Assembly: GCA_031761405.1 (NCBI GenBank)
Contig: JASEVX010000003.1
Location: 140,353,762-140,417,761 of the forward strand
DNA from: Serripes groenlandicus
Lineage: Eukaryota; Mollusca; Bivalvia; Cardiida; Cardiidae
DNA: 64,000 nucleotides
Reading direction: 5' to 3'
Shown here: in pieces, positions 23,301-34,500 of the stretch
How the letters are laid out: every line of letters starts with the position of its first letter
How positions within the stretch are numbered: the first letter of the stretch is position 1
The notes under the pieces: model-generated
The model's input: the letters and a program-made list of their open reading frames with translations, nothing else
Told to the model about the DNA's origin: nothing
The model's database searches: none
Translations under genes and position numbers: made by a program

Positions 23301-23815
23301 TACTCTAGATTAAGAAGCTCTTGTTCTTTAACTTCGAAACCGAGTTGTAAACGTATTTGGAAAAGGAGATTTTGTTCTTTTTTATCAACCGTTTAATATT
23401 CAACAATATTTTCTCTAGCCAACTGCTTCGGCAGAGGCATCAAAAGTTGCCTGTTTTCAGTGGATTGCTTTGTTTCATATAAGGAAATGTTTTTGTGATA
23501 AAGGAGTAAGAGATATAGAGTAAAATAACTGCTGGAAAATGGAGAAATTGATCATGGCTGAGTAATTTCTCCTTTGATTTCCATATTTTTAAAAGCTATT
23601 GTGATAACTCTTTTTCCGTCGTAGGTCATCTGTCGTGCGATGACTGTGACTGCTTTAATTAGCATTTCCTCCTAATCTACTGGTCTAATAACATTTACAG
23701 GAATGTTTCCCGATGGCCCTCAAACAAATGGCATTGTGAACTTAGGCTTCTTTTACATCAGAAACGGGGTCAAATAACATACTTTGAAGTCTTCTCCAAT
23801 GAAACTACTGGCCCG
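23301..23815. other. Non-coding copy A segment
   Basis: It matches 44330-44836. It includes the GGAGAAATT ... AATTTCTCC hairpin repeat (23540-23585) and ends at GAAACTACTGGCCCG next to the foldback element target. No gene is seen. Confidence 0.5.
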
Positions 23816-23824
23816 ATTTTAAAA
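23816..23824. repeat. Left 9-bp target site duplication
   Basis: ATTTTAAAA directly precedes GGTAAGG and is repeated at 31711-31719. The empty paralogous site reads CCCGATTTTTAAAATATTT. Confidence 0.85.
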
Positions 23825-24130
23825 GGTAAGGTGAAGTTGGTGTCTAGTGTCTAGTATCTAGTATCGTTTATCATAAACGATACTGGCAACCAGAATCTAG
23901 TATCGTTTATCATAAACGATACTGGCAACTAGACACTAGTGTCGTTTAAGGAACTAGATATATAATTAATAAACTTTCAGACTCCAGTGTCGTTTAACAC
24001 TAAACGACACTGGCAACCAGACACTAGTGTCGTTTAAGGAACTAGATATATAATTTTCAATTTCAGACTCCAGTGTCGTTTAACACTAAACGACACTGGC
24101 AACCTTTAAGGAACTGGATATATAATTAAG
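23825..24130. repeat. Left outer arm of foldback element
   Basis: Two short hairpins based on CGTTTATCATAAACG lead into 87-bp type units (hairpin near 23985 and 24070). The complement of this order, with only scattered mismatches, forms 31400-31710. Confidence 0.85.
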
Positions 24131-24149
24131 TGTGTGAAGTTGGCAGAGC

Positions 24150-24420
24150 ATTAGACGTTAGACATAAGACATTCAAAAAAATAAATATTCGAATGTCTTA
24201 TTAAACATTAGACATTCGATTAGACATTCGCTAATTTTGATTATCGAATGTCTAATTAGACATTAGACATTCGATTAGACATTCGCAAATTACAAGATCT
24301 ATAAACCAAATTCGTCGGAGGTCATTGTACATTCAAAAAACGAATGTCTAATTGGTCAGTTAGACATTAGACATTCGATTAGACATTCGCAAATTAAGGG
24401 ATTTAGGTACCAAATTAGTC
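24150..24420. repeat. Left GAATGTC palindrome block
   Basis: Repeated GAATGTCTAAT and ATTAGACATTC segments pair with each other, as in CGAATGTCTAAT/ATTAGACATTCG. The mirrored block is at 31080-31370. Confidence 0.8.
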
Positions 24421-24424
24421 GGAG

Positions 24425-25025
24425 GTCATTATACATGCAAAAAACATATTGATAACTCGAACATATCGATATCTCGAACATACCGATAACTCGAACACAT
24501 CGATATCTCGAATACATTGATAAAACGAATGTTTTTAACTTGAACATATTGACAACTCGAAGATATCGATATCTCGAACCTTTCGATATCTAGAACTTTT
24601 CGATATCTCGAACTTTTCGATATCTCGAACCTTTCGATATCTCGATATTTTTTTTCGATATCTCGAAAGTTCGAGATATCGCTGGAGATATCGAAAAGTG
24701 CGAGATATCGTTGTAGATATCAAAAAGTTCGAGATATCGAAAGGTTCGAGATATCCAAAGGTTCGAGATATCGAAAAGTTCGAGATATCGAAAGGTTCGA
24801 GATATCGGAAAGTTCGAGATATCGAAAAGTTCGCGATATCGAAAGGTTCGAGATATCGTATTGTTCCAGATTTCGAAAAGTTCGAGATATCAAAAAGTTC
24901 GAGATATCGAAAGGTTCGAGATATCGATATGTTCGAGTTGTCAAAATGTTCAAGTTAAAAACATTTTTTTTTTCAATGTATTCGAGATATCGATGTGTTC
25001 GAGTTATCGGTATGTTCGAGATAGG
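24425..25025. repeat. Left 17-bp array folding back on itself
   Basis: The unit CGATATCTCGAACCTTT repeats in one orientation to about 24645, passes a T-rich turn (24648-24658) and continues as its complement GTTCGAGATATCG to 25020. A period of 17, not a multiple of 3, keeps all frames open, which explains the long spurious ORFs. The mirrored array is at 30375-31010. Confidence 0.85.
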
Positions 25026-25935
25026 AACTAGATATATAATTTTCAATTTTCTGACTCCAGTGTCGTTTAACACTAAACGACACTGGCAACCAGACACTAG
25101 TATCGTTTAAGGAACTAGATATATAATTTTCAATTTCAGACTCCAGTGTCGTTTAACACTAAACGACACTTAAACGACACTGGCAACCAGACACTAGTAT
25201 CGTTTAAGGAACTAGATATATAATTTTCAATTTCAGACTCCAGTGTCGTTTAACACTAAACGACACTGGCAACCAGACACTAGTATCGTTTAAGGAACTA
25301 GATATATAATTTTCAATTTTCTGACTCCAGTGTCGTTTAACACTTAACGACACTGGCAACCAGACACTAGTATCGTTTAAGGAACTAGATATATTATTTT
25401 CAATTTCAGACTCCAGTGTCGTTTAACACTAAACGACACTTAAACGACAATGGCAACCAGACACTAGTATCGTTTAAGGAACTAGATATATAATTTTCAA
25501 TGTCAGACTCCAGTGTCGTTTAACACTAAACGACACTGGCAACCAGACACTAGTATCGTTTAAGGAACTAGATATATAATTTTCAATTTTCTGACTCCAG
25601 TGTCGTTTAACACTAAACGACACTGGCAACCAGACACTAGTGTCGTTTAAGAAACTAGATATATAATTAATCAATTGTCAGACTCCAGTGTCGTTTAACA
25701 CTAAACGACACTGGCAACCAGACACTAGTGTCGTTTAAGGAACTAGATATATAATTTTCAATTTCAGACTCCAGTGTCGTTTAACACTAAACGACACTGG
25801 CAACCTGACACTAATATCGTTTAAGGAACTAGATATATAATTTTCAATGTCAGACTCCAGTGTCGTTTAACACTAAACGACACTGGCAACCAGACACTAG
25901 TATCGTTTAAGGATCTAGATATATTATTAATAAAT
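25026..25935. repeat. Left inner array of 87-bp hairpin units (about 10)
   Basis: Each unit has a hairpin with arms CCAGTGTCGTTTA and TAAACGACACTGG around ACAC, then CAACCAGACACTAGTATCG, TTTAAGGAACTAGATATATA and a variable linker (ATTTTCAATTTCAGACT). Two units carry an extra CTTAAACGACA. Confidence 0.85.
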
Positions 25936-26270
25936 TGACAGTGTCGTTTAGTGTTAAACGACACTGGAGTCTGAAAAATGAAAATTATATATCCAGTTCC
26001 TTAAACGATACTAGTGTCTGGTTGCCAGTGTCGTTTAGTGTTAAACGACACTGGAGTCTGAAAGATGATTAATTATATATCCAGTTCCTTAGACGATACT
26101 AGTGTCTGGTTGCCAGTGTCGTTTAGCCTTAAACGACACTGGAGTCTGAAAGTTGATTCTGGAAACTATGTTGAAGAAATTAAAGTTAGGTAAGTAGTTC
26201 CTTAAACGACATTATTGTCTAGTTGCCAGTGTCGTTTAGTGTTAGACATTGGACATTGAAACCTAAATAT
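25936..26270. repeat. First inverted-orientation 87-bp units
   Basis: The array switches orientation at about 25935: loops now read GTGT, and the linker is GGAGTCTGAAAAATGAAAAT. Three to four units precede the GC-rich core, so the symmetry axis is not in the core. Confidence 0.8.
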
Positions 26271-26274
26271 TGTC

Positions 26275-27805
26275 CGAGCTATACCACTCACCGTCAGCGC
26301 GGGTAGACTGCGCGACCTGCCTCATAGCATATGCGGCCACGGCTCACATTTCCCCTTCTAGCAGCGGAGTTCTAGCGTAAAACGAGGCTCAGCATTTCGC
26401 CGTCAACGCGGCTAGACTGCGGGACCTGCCGTTTAGCATATGCGGCCCCGGCTCACATTTCCCCTGCTAGCAGCGGAGTGCTGACGTAAAAAAGGCTCAT
26501 GACCTCGCCGTAAGCGCGGGTAGATTGCGGTACCTACCTTATAGCGTATGCTCACATTTCCCCGACTAGCAGCGGAGTGCTCCCCGTAAAACACGCAGCA
26601 GACTCGGGTAGAATGAATGAATGAATGAATGTATATTGTTTTATGGCGCATCGACAGCTAAGGTCATTTAGCGCGCAAGACTCGGGTAGAAATCTGCCTC
26701 AACGCCGTTGTTCCACTTCCGTGAGAAAGAGAAAAGTGTTCCACTCGATTGTGAATTTTTGTTTTGTTCCATTCCCGTGACAAGGGCCTGTAGGCCCAAG
26801 TGCAGCCCGTAATACACGTGGCAGACTCGGGTAGAAATCCGCCTTAAGGCCGCTCTTCCACACCCGTGAGAAAAAAAAAAGTGTTCCACTCCATTGTGAA
26901 TTTATTTTTTGTTCCACTCCCGTGGCAAGGGCCTGTTGGCCCGAGTACTCCCCGTAATACACGCAGCTGACTCGGGTAGAAATCCGGCTTAACGCCGTTG
27001 TTTCACTCCTGTCATATTTGAATGACCAATGTCTACTGCCACGACATTCAATTTCTGAAAGTCCAATGTCCAATGTCGTGCAAGCACGACATTCATTTCT
27101 GAATGTCCAATGTCCAATGTTCAATATCGTGCCACCACGACATTCATTTCTTGAATGTCCAATGTCGTGCCAGCACGACATTCAACTTTTGAATGTTCAT
27201 TTCCCCTACTAGCAGCCGAGTGCTCGCCTAAATCAAGGCTCAGCACTTCGCCGTAAGCGCGGGTAGACTGCGGTACCTGCCGTATAGCAAATGCGGCACC
27301 GGCTTAAATTTCCCCTACTAGCAGCGGAGTGCTAGCGTAAAACAAGGCTCAGGACTTCGCCGTAAGCGCGGGTAGACTGTTGACCAGCCATAAAGCACAC
27401 ACGGCCTTGGCTCACATTTCCCCTACCAGCAGCGGAGGGCTAGCGCGAAACAAGGCCAGCACTTCGCCGGCAGCGCGGGTAGACTGCGGGACCTGCCGTA
27501 TAGCGTATGCGGCCCCGGCTCTCACTTCCCCTACTAGCAGCCGAGTTCTCGCGTAAAACAAGTCTCAGCACTTCGAGGTAAGCGCGGGTAGACTGCGGGA
27601 CCTGCCGTATAGCATATGCGGCCCCGGCGCACATTTCCCTACTAGCAGCGGAGTGATAGCGTAAAACAAGGCTCAGCACTTCGTCGTAAGCGCGAGTAGA
27701 CTGCGGGACCTACCGTATAGCGTATGCAGCCCCGGCTCACATTTCCCCGGCTTGCAGCGGAATGCTCCGCGTAATACACTCGGCAGACTCAGGTAGAAAT
27801 CCGCC
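26275..27805. repeat. GC-rich composite core of foldback element
   Basis: Units of about 110 bp (GCGGGTAGACTGCGGGACCT, GCATATGCGGCCCCGGCTCA, CTAGCAGCGGAGTGCT) occur three times at 26281-26610 and about five times at 27205-27760. Between them are units of about 140 bp (GACTCGGGTAGAAATC, GTTCCACTCCCGTG) and a short palindrome group (26990-27200) with the hairpin AATGTCGTGC-CA-GCACGACATT (27161-27182). Much higher GC than any neighbour. No credible ORF. Confidence 0.75.
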
Positions 27806-30374
27806 TTAAACGACACTAGTGTCTGGTTGCCCGTGTCGTTTAGTGTTAAACGACACTGGAGTCTGAAAATTGTTTAATTATATAGCCAGTTCCTTAAACG
27901 ATACTAGTGTCTGGTTGCCAGTGTCGTTTAGTGTTAAACGACACTGGAGTCTGAAAGTTGATTAATTATATATACAGTTCCTTAAACGATACTAGTGTCT
28001 GGTTGCGAGTAATTATATATCCAGTTCCTTAAACGATACTAGTGTCTGGTTGCCAGTGTCGTTAAGTGTTAAACGACACTGGAGTCTGACAAATGAAAAT
28101 TATATATCCAGTTCCTTAAACGATACTAGTGTCTGGTTGCCAGTGTCGTTTAGTGTTAAACGACACTGGAGTCTGAAAATGTATTAATTATATATAGTTC
28201 CTTAAACGATACTAGTGTCTGGTTGCCAGTGTCGTTTAGTGTTAAACGACACTGGAGTCTGAACATTTATTAATTATATATAGTTCCTTAAACGATACTA
28301 GTGTCTGGTTGCCAGTGTCGTTTAGTGTTAAACGACACTGCATCCTGAAAGTTGATTAATTATATATCTAGATCCTTAAACGATACTAGTGTCTGATTGC
28401 CGGTGTCGTTTAGTGTTAAACGACACTAGAGTCTGAAAAATGAAAATGATATAACCAGTTCCTTAAACGATACTAGTGTCTGGTTGCCAGTGTCGTTTAG
28501 TGTTAAACGACACTGGAGTCTGAAAATGTATTAATTATATATAGTTCCTTAAACGATACTAGTGTCTGGTTGCCAGTGTCGTTTAGTGTTAAACGACACT
28601 GGAGTCTGAAAATTTATTAATTATATATAGTTCCTTAAACGATACTAGTGTCTGGTTGCCAGTGTCGTTTAGTGTTAAACGAAACTGGAATCTGAAAGTT
28701 GATTAATTATATACCGAGTTCCTGAAACGATACTAGTGTCTGGTTGCCAGTGTCGTTTAGTGTTAAACGACACTGGATCCTGAAAGTTGATTAAATATAT
28801 ATCTAGATCCTTAAACGATACTAGTGTCTGATTGCCGGTGTCGTTTGGTGTTAAACGACACTAGAGTCTGAAAAATGAAAATGATATAACCAGTTCCTTA
28901 AACGATACTAGTGTCTGGTTGCCAGTGTCGTTTAGTGTTAAACGACACTGGAGTCTGAAAATTTATTAATTATATATAGTTCCTTAAACGATACTAGTGT
29001 CTGGTTGCCAGTGTCGTTTAGTGTTAAACGACACTGGAATCTGAAAGTTGATTAATTATATACCGAGTTCCTTAAACGATACTAGTGTCTGGTTGCCAGT
29101 GTCGTTTAGTGTTAAACGACACTGGATCCTGAAAGTTGATTAATTATATATCTAGATCCTTAAACGATACTAGTGTCTGGTTGCCGGTGTCGTTTAGTGT
29201 TAAACGACACTGGAGTCTGACAATTGATTACGTTTTTATCTAGTTTCTTAAACGATACTAGTGTCTGGTTGCCAGTGTCGTTTAGTGTTAAACGACACTG
29301 GAGTCTGAAAATTGAAAATGATATAACCAGTTCCTTAAACGATACTAGTGTCTGGTTGCCAGTGTCGTTTAGTGTTAAACGACACTGGAGTCTGACAATT
29401 GATTCAATTGTATCTAGTTTCTTAAACGATACTAGTGTCTGGTTGTCAGTGTCGTTTAGTGTTAAACGACACTGGAATCTAAAAGTTGAAAATTATTTGT
29501 TCCGTTTCCTTAAACGATACTAGTGTCTGGTTGCCAGTGTCGTTTAGTGTTAAACGACACTGGAATCTGAAAGTTGATTAATTATATATCGAGTTCCTTA
29601 AACGATACTAGTGTCTGGTTGCCAGTGTCGTTTAGTGTTAAACGACACTGGAGTCTGAAATTGAAAATTATATATCTAGTTCCTTAAACGACACTAGTGT
29701 CTGGTTGCCAGTGTCGTTTAGTGTTAAACGACACTGGAGTCTGACAATTAATTAATTATATATCTAGTTCCTTAAACGACACTAGTGTCTGGTTGCCAGT
29801 GTCGTTTAGTGTTAAACGACACTGGAGTCAGAAAATTGATTAATTATATAGCTAGTTCCTTAAACGATACTAGTGTCTGGTTGCCAGTGTCGTTTAGTGT
29901 TAAACGACACTGGAGTCAGAAAATTGAAAATTATATATCTAGTTCCTTAAACGATACTAGTGTCTGGTTGCCAGTGTCGTTTAGTGTTAAACGACACTGG
30001 AGTCTGAAATTGAAAATTATATATCTAGTTCCTTAAACGACACTAGTGTCTGGTTGCCAGTGTCGTTTAGTGTTAAACGACACTGGAGTCAGAAAATTGA
30101 AAATTATATATTTAGTTCCTTAAACGATACTAGTGTCTGGTTGCCAGTGTCGTTTAGTGTTAAACGACACTGGAGTCTGAAATTGAAAATTATATATCTA
30201 GTTCCTTAAACGATACTAGTGTCTGGTTGCCAGTGTCGTTTAGTGTTAAACGACACTGGAGTCTGAAATTGAAAATTATATATCTAGTTCCTTAAACGAT
30301 ACTAGTGTCTGGTTGCCAGTGTCGTTTAGTGTTAAACGACACTGGAGTCAGAAAATTGAAAATTATATATCTAG
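27806..30374. repeat. Right inner array of 87-bp hairpin units (about 29)
   Basis: Same unit as the left array in reverse orientation. Five-unit higher-order copies are visible: the variant GTCTGATTGCCGGTGTCG occurs at 28391 and 28826, 435 bp (5 x 87) apart. Three times longer than the left array. Confidence 0.85.
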
Positions 30375-31010
30375 TTCCTATCTCGAACATACCGATAACT
30401 CGAACACATCGATATCTCGAAAACATTGAAAAAACGAATGTTTTTAACTTGAACATATTGACAACTCGAACATATCGATATTTCGAACCTTTCGATATCT
30501 CGAACTTTTCGATATCTCGAACAATACGATATCTCGAACCTTTCGATATCGCGAACTTTTCGATATCTCGAATTTTTCGATATGTCGAACCTATCGATAT
30601 CTCGAACCTTTGGATATCTCGAACCTTTCGATATCTCGAACTTTTCAATATCTCGATCTTTTCGATATCTCGAACATATCGATATCTCGAACCTTTCGAT
30701 ATCGCAAACTTTTCGATATCTCGAACTTTTCGATATGTCGAACCTATCGATATCTCGAACCTTTGGATATCTCGAACCTTTCGATATCTCGAACTTTTCG
30801 ATATCTCGAACATATCGATATCTCGAACCTTTCGATATCTCGAAAATATCGATATCGAAAAGTTCGAGATATCGATATCTTCGAGTTGTCAATATGTTCA
30901 AGTTAAAAACATTCGTTTTATCAATGTATTCGAGATATCGATGTGTTCGAGTTATCGGTATGTTCGAGATATCGATATGTTCGAGTTATCAATATGTTCA
31001 AGTAAATAAT
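30375..31010. repeat. Right 17-bp array folding back on itself
   Basis: CGATATCTCGAAC units run to about 30850, turn at ATATCGATATCG, then run as GTTCGAGATATCG to about 31005. This is the mirror image of 24425-25025. Overlapping open frames on both strands (up to 234 codons) are artefacts of the 17-bp period. Confidence 0.85.
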
Positions 31011-31079
31011 TTGACCAATAAGCCATCTTTTGCATGTATAATGACCTCCGACTAATTTGGTACCTAAATCCCTTAATTT

Positions 31080-31400
31080 GCGAATGTCTAATAGCATGTC
31101 TAATGTCTAACTGACCAATTAGACATTCGTTTTTTGAATGTACAATGACCTCCGACGAATTTGGTTTATAGATCTTGTAATTGCGAATGTCTAATCGAAT
31201 GTCTAATGTCTAATTAGACATTCGATAATCAAAATTAGCGAATGTCTAATCGAATGTCTAATGTTTAATTAGACATTCGAATAAAAAATTAGCGAATGTC
31301 TAATCGAATGTCTAATGTTTAATTAGACATTCGAATAAAAAAAATTGAATGTCTTATGTCTAACTTCTAATGCCCTGCCAACTTCACACACTTAATTATA
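31080..31400. repeat. Right GAATGTC palindrome block
   Basis: Repeated GCGAATGTCTAATCGAATG and AATTAGACATTCG segments, the complement of the left block, followed by CTGCCAACTTCACACACTTA, the counterpart of 24127-24155. Confidence 0.8.
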
Positions 31401-31710
31401 TATCCAGTTCCTTAAACGATACTAGTGTCTGGTTGCCAATGTCGTTTAGTGTTAAACGACACTGGAGTCTGAAATTGAAAAGTATATATCTAGTTCCTTA
31501 AACGACACTAGTGTCTGGTTGCCAGTGTCGTTTAGTGTTAAACGACACTGAAGTCTGAAAGTTTATTAATTATATATCTAGTTCCTTAAACGACACTAGT
31601 GTCTAGTTGCCAGTATCGTTTATGATAAACGATACTAGATTATGGTTGCCAGTATCGTTAATGATAAACGATACTAGATACTAGACACTAGACACCAACT
31701 TCACCTTACC

Positions 31711-31719
31711 ATTTTAAAA
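31711..31719. repeat. Right 9-bp target site duplication
   Basis: ATTTTAAAA directly follows CCTTACC. The flank then continues ATATTTACTTCTAA as in copy B. Confidence 0.85.
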
Positions 31720-32790
31720 ATATTTACTTCTAATTTAAATGATGATAAGAGTCCCTCTGTCAAAGGAGTTTAAGTGAAATAAAATTAGCAGCCAAAACAT
31801 ATGGCCATCAGTCGGAAAGGAAACAGCCCGAAAAAAACACGTGTTTTCTAACAACTAAATTCTAGCAATAAATCGTAATACTGGTGAGCTTTGTATGTAG
31901 CTCAAAGATATGACAATGCCGTGGTAACGGGTTCGAATCCCTAAAACGGAATGTTCGTTTTATTCAATTATATTTTTATAATGATACTCTAAATGTGTTG
32001 TGTGAGAGTATTCATGAACAGACATGCGAATTAATCATGATTATCCTAGGTGTACGTGTATGATCAATTGTAATTTGTTGGCAAGATTACATGAATTAGA
32101 CTTGAGAAAAATGAAGGAGAACTCTTAATACTTAAAACAAATTCACATATTAGTTATGCAAACGTGTTATGTAATATTTTAACTAAATCCTCTGCCATAA
32201 ACAAAATCTTCTTTTTTGTAGATGAAGCAAATGATATGCAAAATTAAGACAAAAAAATTATCACACGTGAAACATGGTTTCCGAGAGTACAATAAAAGCT
32301 TGACGAATTTAGAAGACAGTTGTTGTAGTATAGAGATAAGCTAGAGGAAGTAACCGACTTTCTGCCAGCATCGGTAAATGATAGTCTATTTATCAGTATA
32401 GCATTGCTTCGCAACATGTAAAAAGTGACATAAACGTCAGGTTTGCACAAATCGTGACTCATATACGAGCACGCGTAAATCAAAATGTAAAGGAAAAAGA
32501 CTATAAATATAGAAAAAATCCCTTTACACAAGAACTGCAATCATACGATTTTCGTGATTGTTTTTTCACTTCAATTATTCCGGCCTCTCTATTTACTAGA
32601 TCAAGACATGGCAGTGAACTTAATTCAAAATCGCCCCTTTAACACGCAAACACGATTATGTTCTATTAAAATCTTTGTTGGGCAATTCTGACCCTTAATT
32701 CGTGCACACCGTTCAATTTCCTTGCCAAAATGCACCCATATACGATTGGGTGGAACAAATACCCAGTTAGATTACCATTGGTTTATAAGA
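31720..32790. other. Copy A segment without supported genes
   Basis: Matches 44837-45970. It has a tRNA-like B box GGGTTCGAATCCC at about 31930 (copy B 45030). The small open frames here have no recognisable product. Confidence 0.45.
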
Positions 32791-32794
32791 AAGT

Positions 32795-34260
32795 GTAATT
32801 ACCAGTATTATACTGTCTTTTCCAACTACACCATTCAGAATTGACAACGAATGCACTTGCCATATTTCTATGAGGTCCTTAACATAAGTATTAATAACTT
32901 TGTCCCGTGAAGACCTCTGTTCAGTGATTGGTGATTGAACAAATAAGCATTCGTATTACAGTTTACGACTTTTTTTCCGACACATTAATTAAAATCAACA
33001 ATAATTATGAAGTTACAACCAGTAAGATGAACTTCTGATAATGTTGTTTCATATTCAAATAACTTAATTACTTTGAAATATTTGTTAGAATAGAATGGTG
33101 AATTATCCAGATGTAGATATGCCAACATAATAATGGTGCCCGTGTCTGTCGATCTTTAGACAGATACCTAATTCATAACATGTGTTGGTGCGCGTTATTG
33201 TTTTTCAGCAGGTAAAGAATAAACGACATGGGAATCATGTTTCTCCTAAGGCAAAAATATCAAATGACTGAGTTTACTGTTTGAAATCCGGATATTCCAA
33301 TTTGTTATGCAAAACAGTTACATTGTTATCTAATCTAATGGGCCTAGGCCTAATTACTAGGCATTATGACTTGCGTTATGCACTGATGCTACATCTACAC
33401 TTTAATACTCATGCGCTTCCATATTTTCAGATAAGCCAGGCAGCCGACGTTTGCATTCATGAACAAGCGGCCATTTGCATTATTGTAGGACTTGTTCGTT
33501 TCTCTGACTTTTCAATTCGCCATTATAATAGTACCAAGTATGATTTTTTTCTTTTACCTTCGTCAACTTGCTCCTTAGATTAACCGTTATTCCATTGCTT
33601 ATGTTCAGGCCCCGGTGTCTAAATGTGTCGCGATTACTGAAGTTCTGAACATTTCTTTTTTCTGTTTCAATGTTTCGAATTCTGAATCATGTTTTCTCTG
33701 ATGTTCTTCAAGTTCAGACTGTCTAGATGTTATGGAAGTCATTTGCCTTTGTACATCATGGAAAATTGTGTTAATATTATCTGAGTAAATTTTTATTGTT
33801 AATACGTCGATTTTGACAGTTTGGATTTAGTGCGTTAAGCTATCACGAGCTCAAGTTCTTTTATAGCCGCTAATATGTTATCAATATCCGTATTATCGTG
33901 TTTGTGGGACTCTGGATCACTCCTGGAATTTGCCGATGTACTTGCTGTCATTTTGGGACCCGGATTAGACTCGACGTCAGTTGACAGTATTATATTCATT
34001 TGGGCGAAGAGTTCAAAAGATGTAAAACAGCTTGACCGATATAATGTTTCTGGTCTCATATTTTACCAATCAAAATCAGCCAAATAGCATACATCTTCTC
34101 TATAAATTGCGGGCGTTGTTAATGTCATATAGGTTGCGGAAAATACACCCAAAAACAGGGCGCAAGAAATAGTGAATGTCTGATCCAAGTGTTATTGGCA
34201 CATAGCTTCCTTTCCAACCTTGAATGTTTTTACACCCAACTGGACCGAAAAGGCCAATGC
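32795..34260 (-). mobile_element. Degenerate LINE relic with 2A peptide, copy A
   Basis: The minus strand keeps an ORF1-like start with the 2A site (33955-33978), a coiled-coil remnant (33600-33830) and an endonuclease fragment (about 32800-33120), all frameshifted. It is the paralogue of 45978-47600. No reverse transcriptase domain is recognisable, so the element is truncated. Confidence 0.65.
33835..34059 (-). pseudogene. LINE ORF1 fragment with 2A peptide, copy A
   Basis: The frame contains CFTSFELFAQMNIILSTD, then DVESNPGP (33978-33955), which fits the 2A consensus D-(V/I)-E-x-N-P-G-P that causes ribosomal skipping before the last Pro. It then continues into a Ser/Asp-rich stretch and ends. 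2A sites are known from APE-type non-LTR retrotransposons of invertebrates. Confidence 0.7.
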
Positions 34261-34369
34261 TTACTCGATAGTAATGTCAACTCTCATCTCTAGTACAGTA
34301 AACCTCACCGCTTATTCCTTCAAGCCATGTTGATCGGTCGAAAAACATGGTCGCCATAGTGGGGCGGGA

Positions 34370-34500
34370 AGTGGCCAAAATATTTCAGTTGGTGATACAA
34401 GCACCAAAGTTGGTGGGTAGCTCCCTTAAGGTGTCCTGAATCCTATAAAAACGTTGGCCATCTTGATATTTTGTTTTTCTTTCTTAAATCTGATTTTATG
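34370..34500 (+). repeat. Right-hand member of diverged inverted repeat flanking the nuclease pseudogene
   Basis: GTGATACAAGCACCAAAG, AAAAACGTTGGCCATCTTGA and TTTTTCTTTCTTAAAT match, in reverse complement, segments at 38190-38370 (GTGATACAAGCATGAAAC, AACAACGTTGGCCATC, TTTTTTTCTTTCCTTAAA). The identity is moderate. Confidence 0.45.

Larger units (their letters stand above)
23825..31710. mobile_element. 7.9-kb foldback-type element made of nested palindromic satellites
   Basis: The ends are exact inverted repeats (GGTAAGGTGAAGTTGG ... CCAACTTCACCTTACC) that stay nearly identical for at least 200 bp. Identical 9-mers ATTTTAAAA flank it (23816-23824, 31711-31719). Copy B has an unoccupied site at about 44830. 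Block order is mirrored: outer 87-bp units, GAATGTC palindromes, 17-bp array, inner 87-bp units, then a GC-rich core and the same order reversed. No transposase frame is present. Long inverted repeats with internal tandem repeats and 9-bp duplications recall Foldback/MULE-like elements, but that classification is inference. Confidence 0.85.
21312..34260. repeat. Segmental duplication, copy A
   Basis: Colinear with 42583-47520 in direct orientation: promoter/exon 1, SINE remnant, MITE, second SINE, the TACTGGCCCGATTTT segment, and the LINE with 2A peptide. It differs from copy B mainly by the foldback element at 23825-31710 and by indels. Confidence 0.85.

Noticed and set aside
24356..25097. 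Similar repeat-peptide ORFs in the left arm
   Set aside because: Mirror image of the same 17-bp array, with no independent coding evidence.
26275..27805. GC-rich core as a CpG-island gene or bacterial insert
   Set aside because: It is composed of 110-bp and 140-bp tandem units. Open frames (26433-26889, 26699-27181, 27440-27679) follow the units and have no domain features.
29224..30036. ORFs repeating DTSVWLPVSFSVKRHWS
   Set aside because: 87-bp satellite units (29 codons) read in frame. The same peptide on inverted units shows it is sequence structure and not protein.
25026..30374. CRISPR-like regular spacing of palindromic repeats
   Set aside because: The 'spacers' are themselves near-identical, the genome is eukaryotic with introns and SINEs, and no cas-like gene is present. 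It is a satellite in a foldback element.
30292..31055. Long overlapping open frames on both strands (up to 234 codons, RYLEPFDIS-type repeats)
   Set aside because: They come from a 17-bp tandem array. The period is not a multiple of three and lacks stops, so several frames stay open on both strands and the peptide repeats every 17 residues.
31925..31955. tRNA gene suggested by GGGTTCGAATCCC
   Set aside because: No matching acceptor stem or A box at the correct distance. It recurs at about 45030 as part of the duplication.
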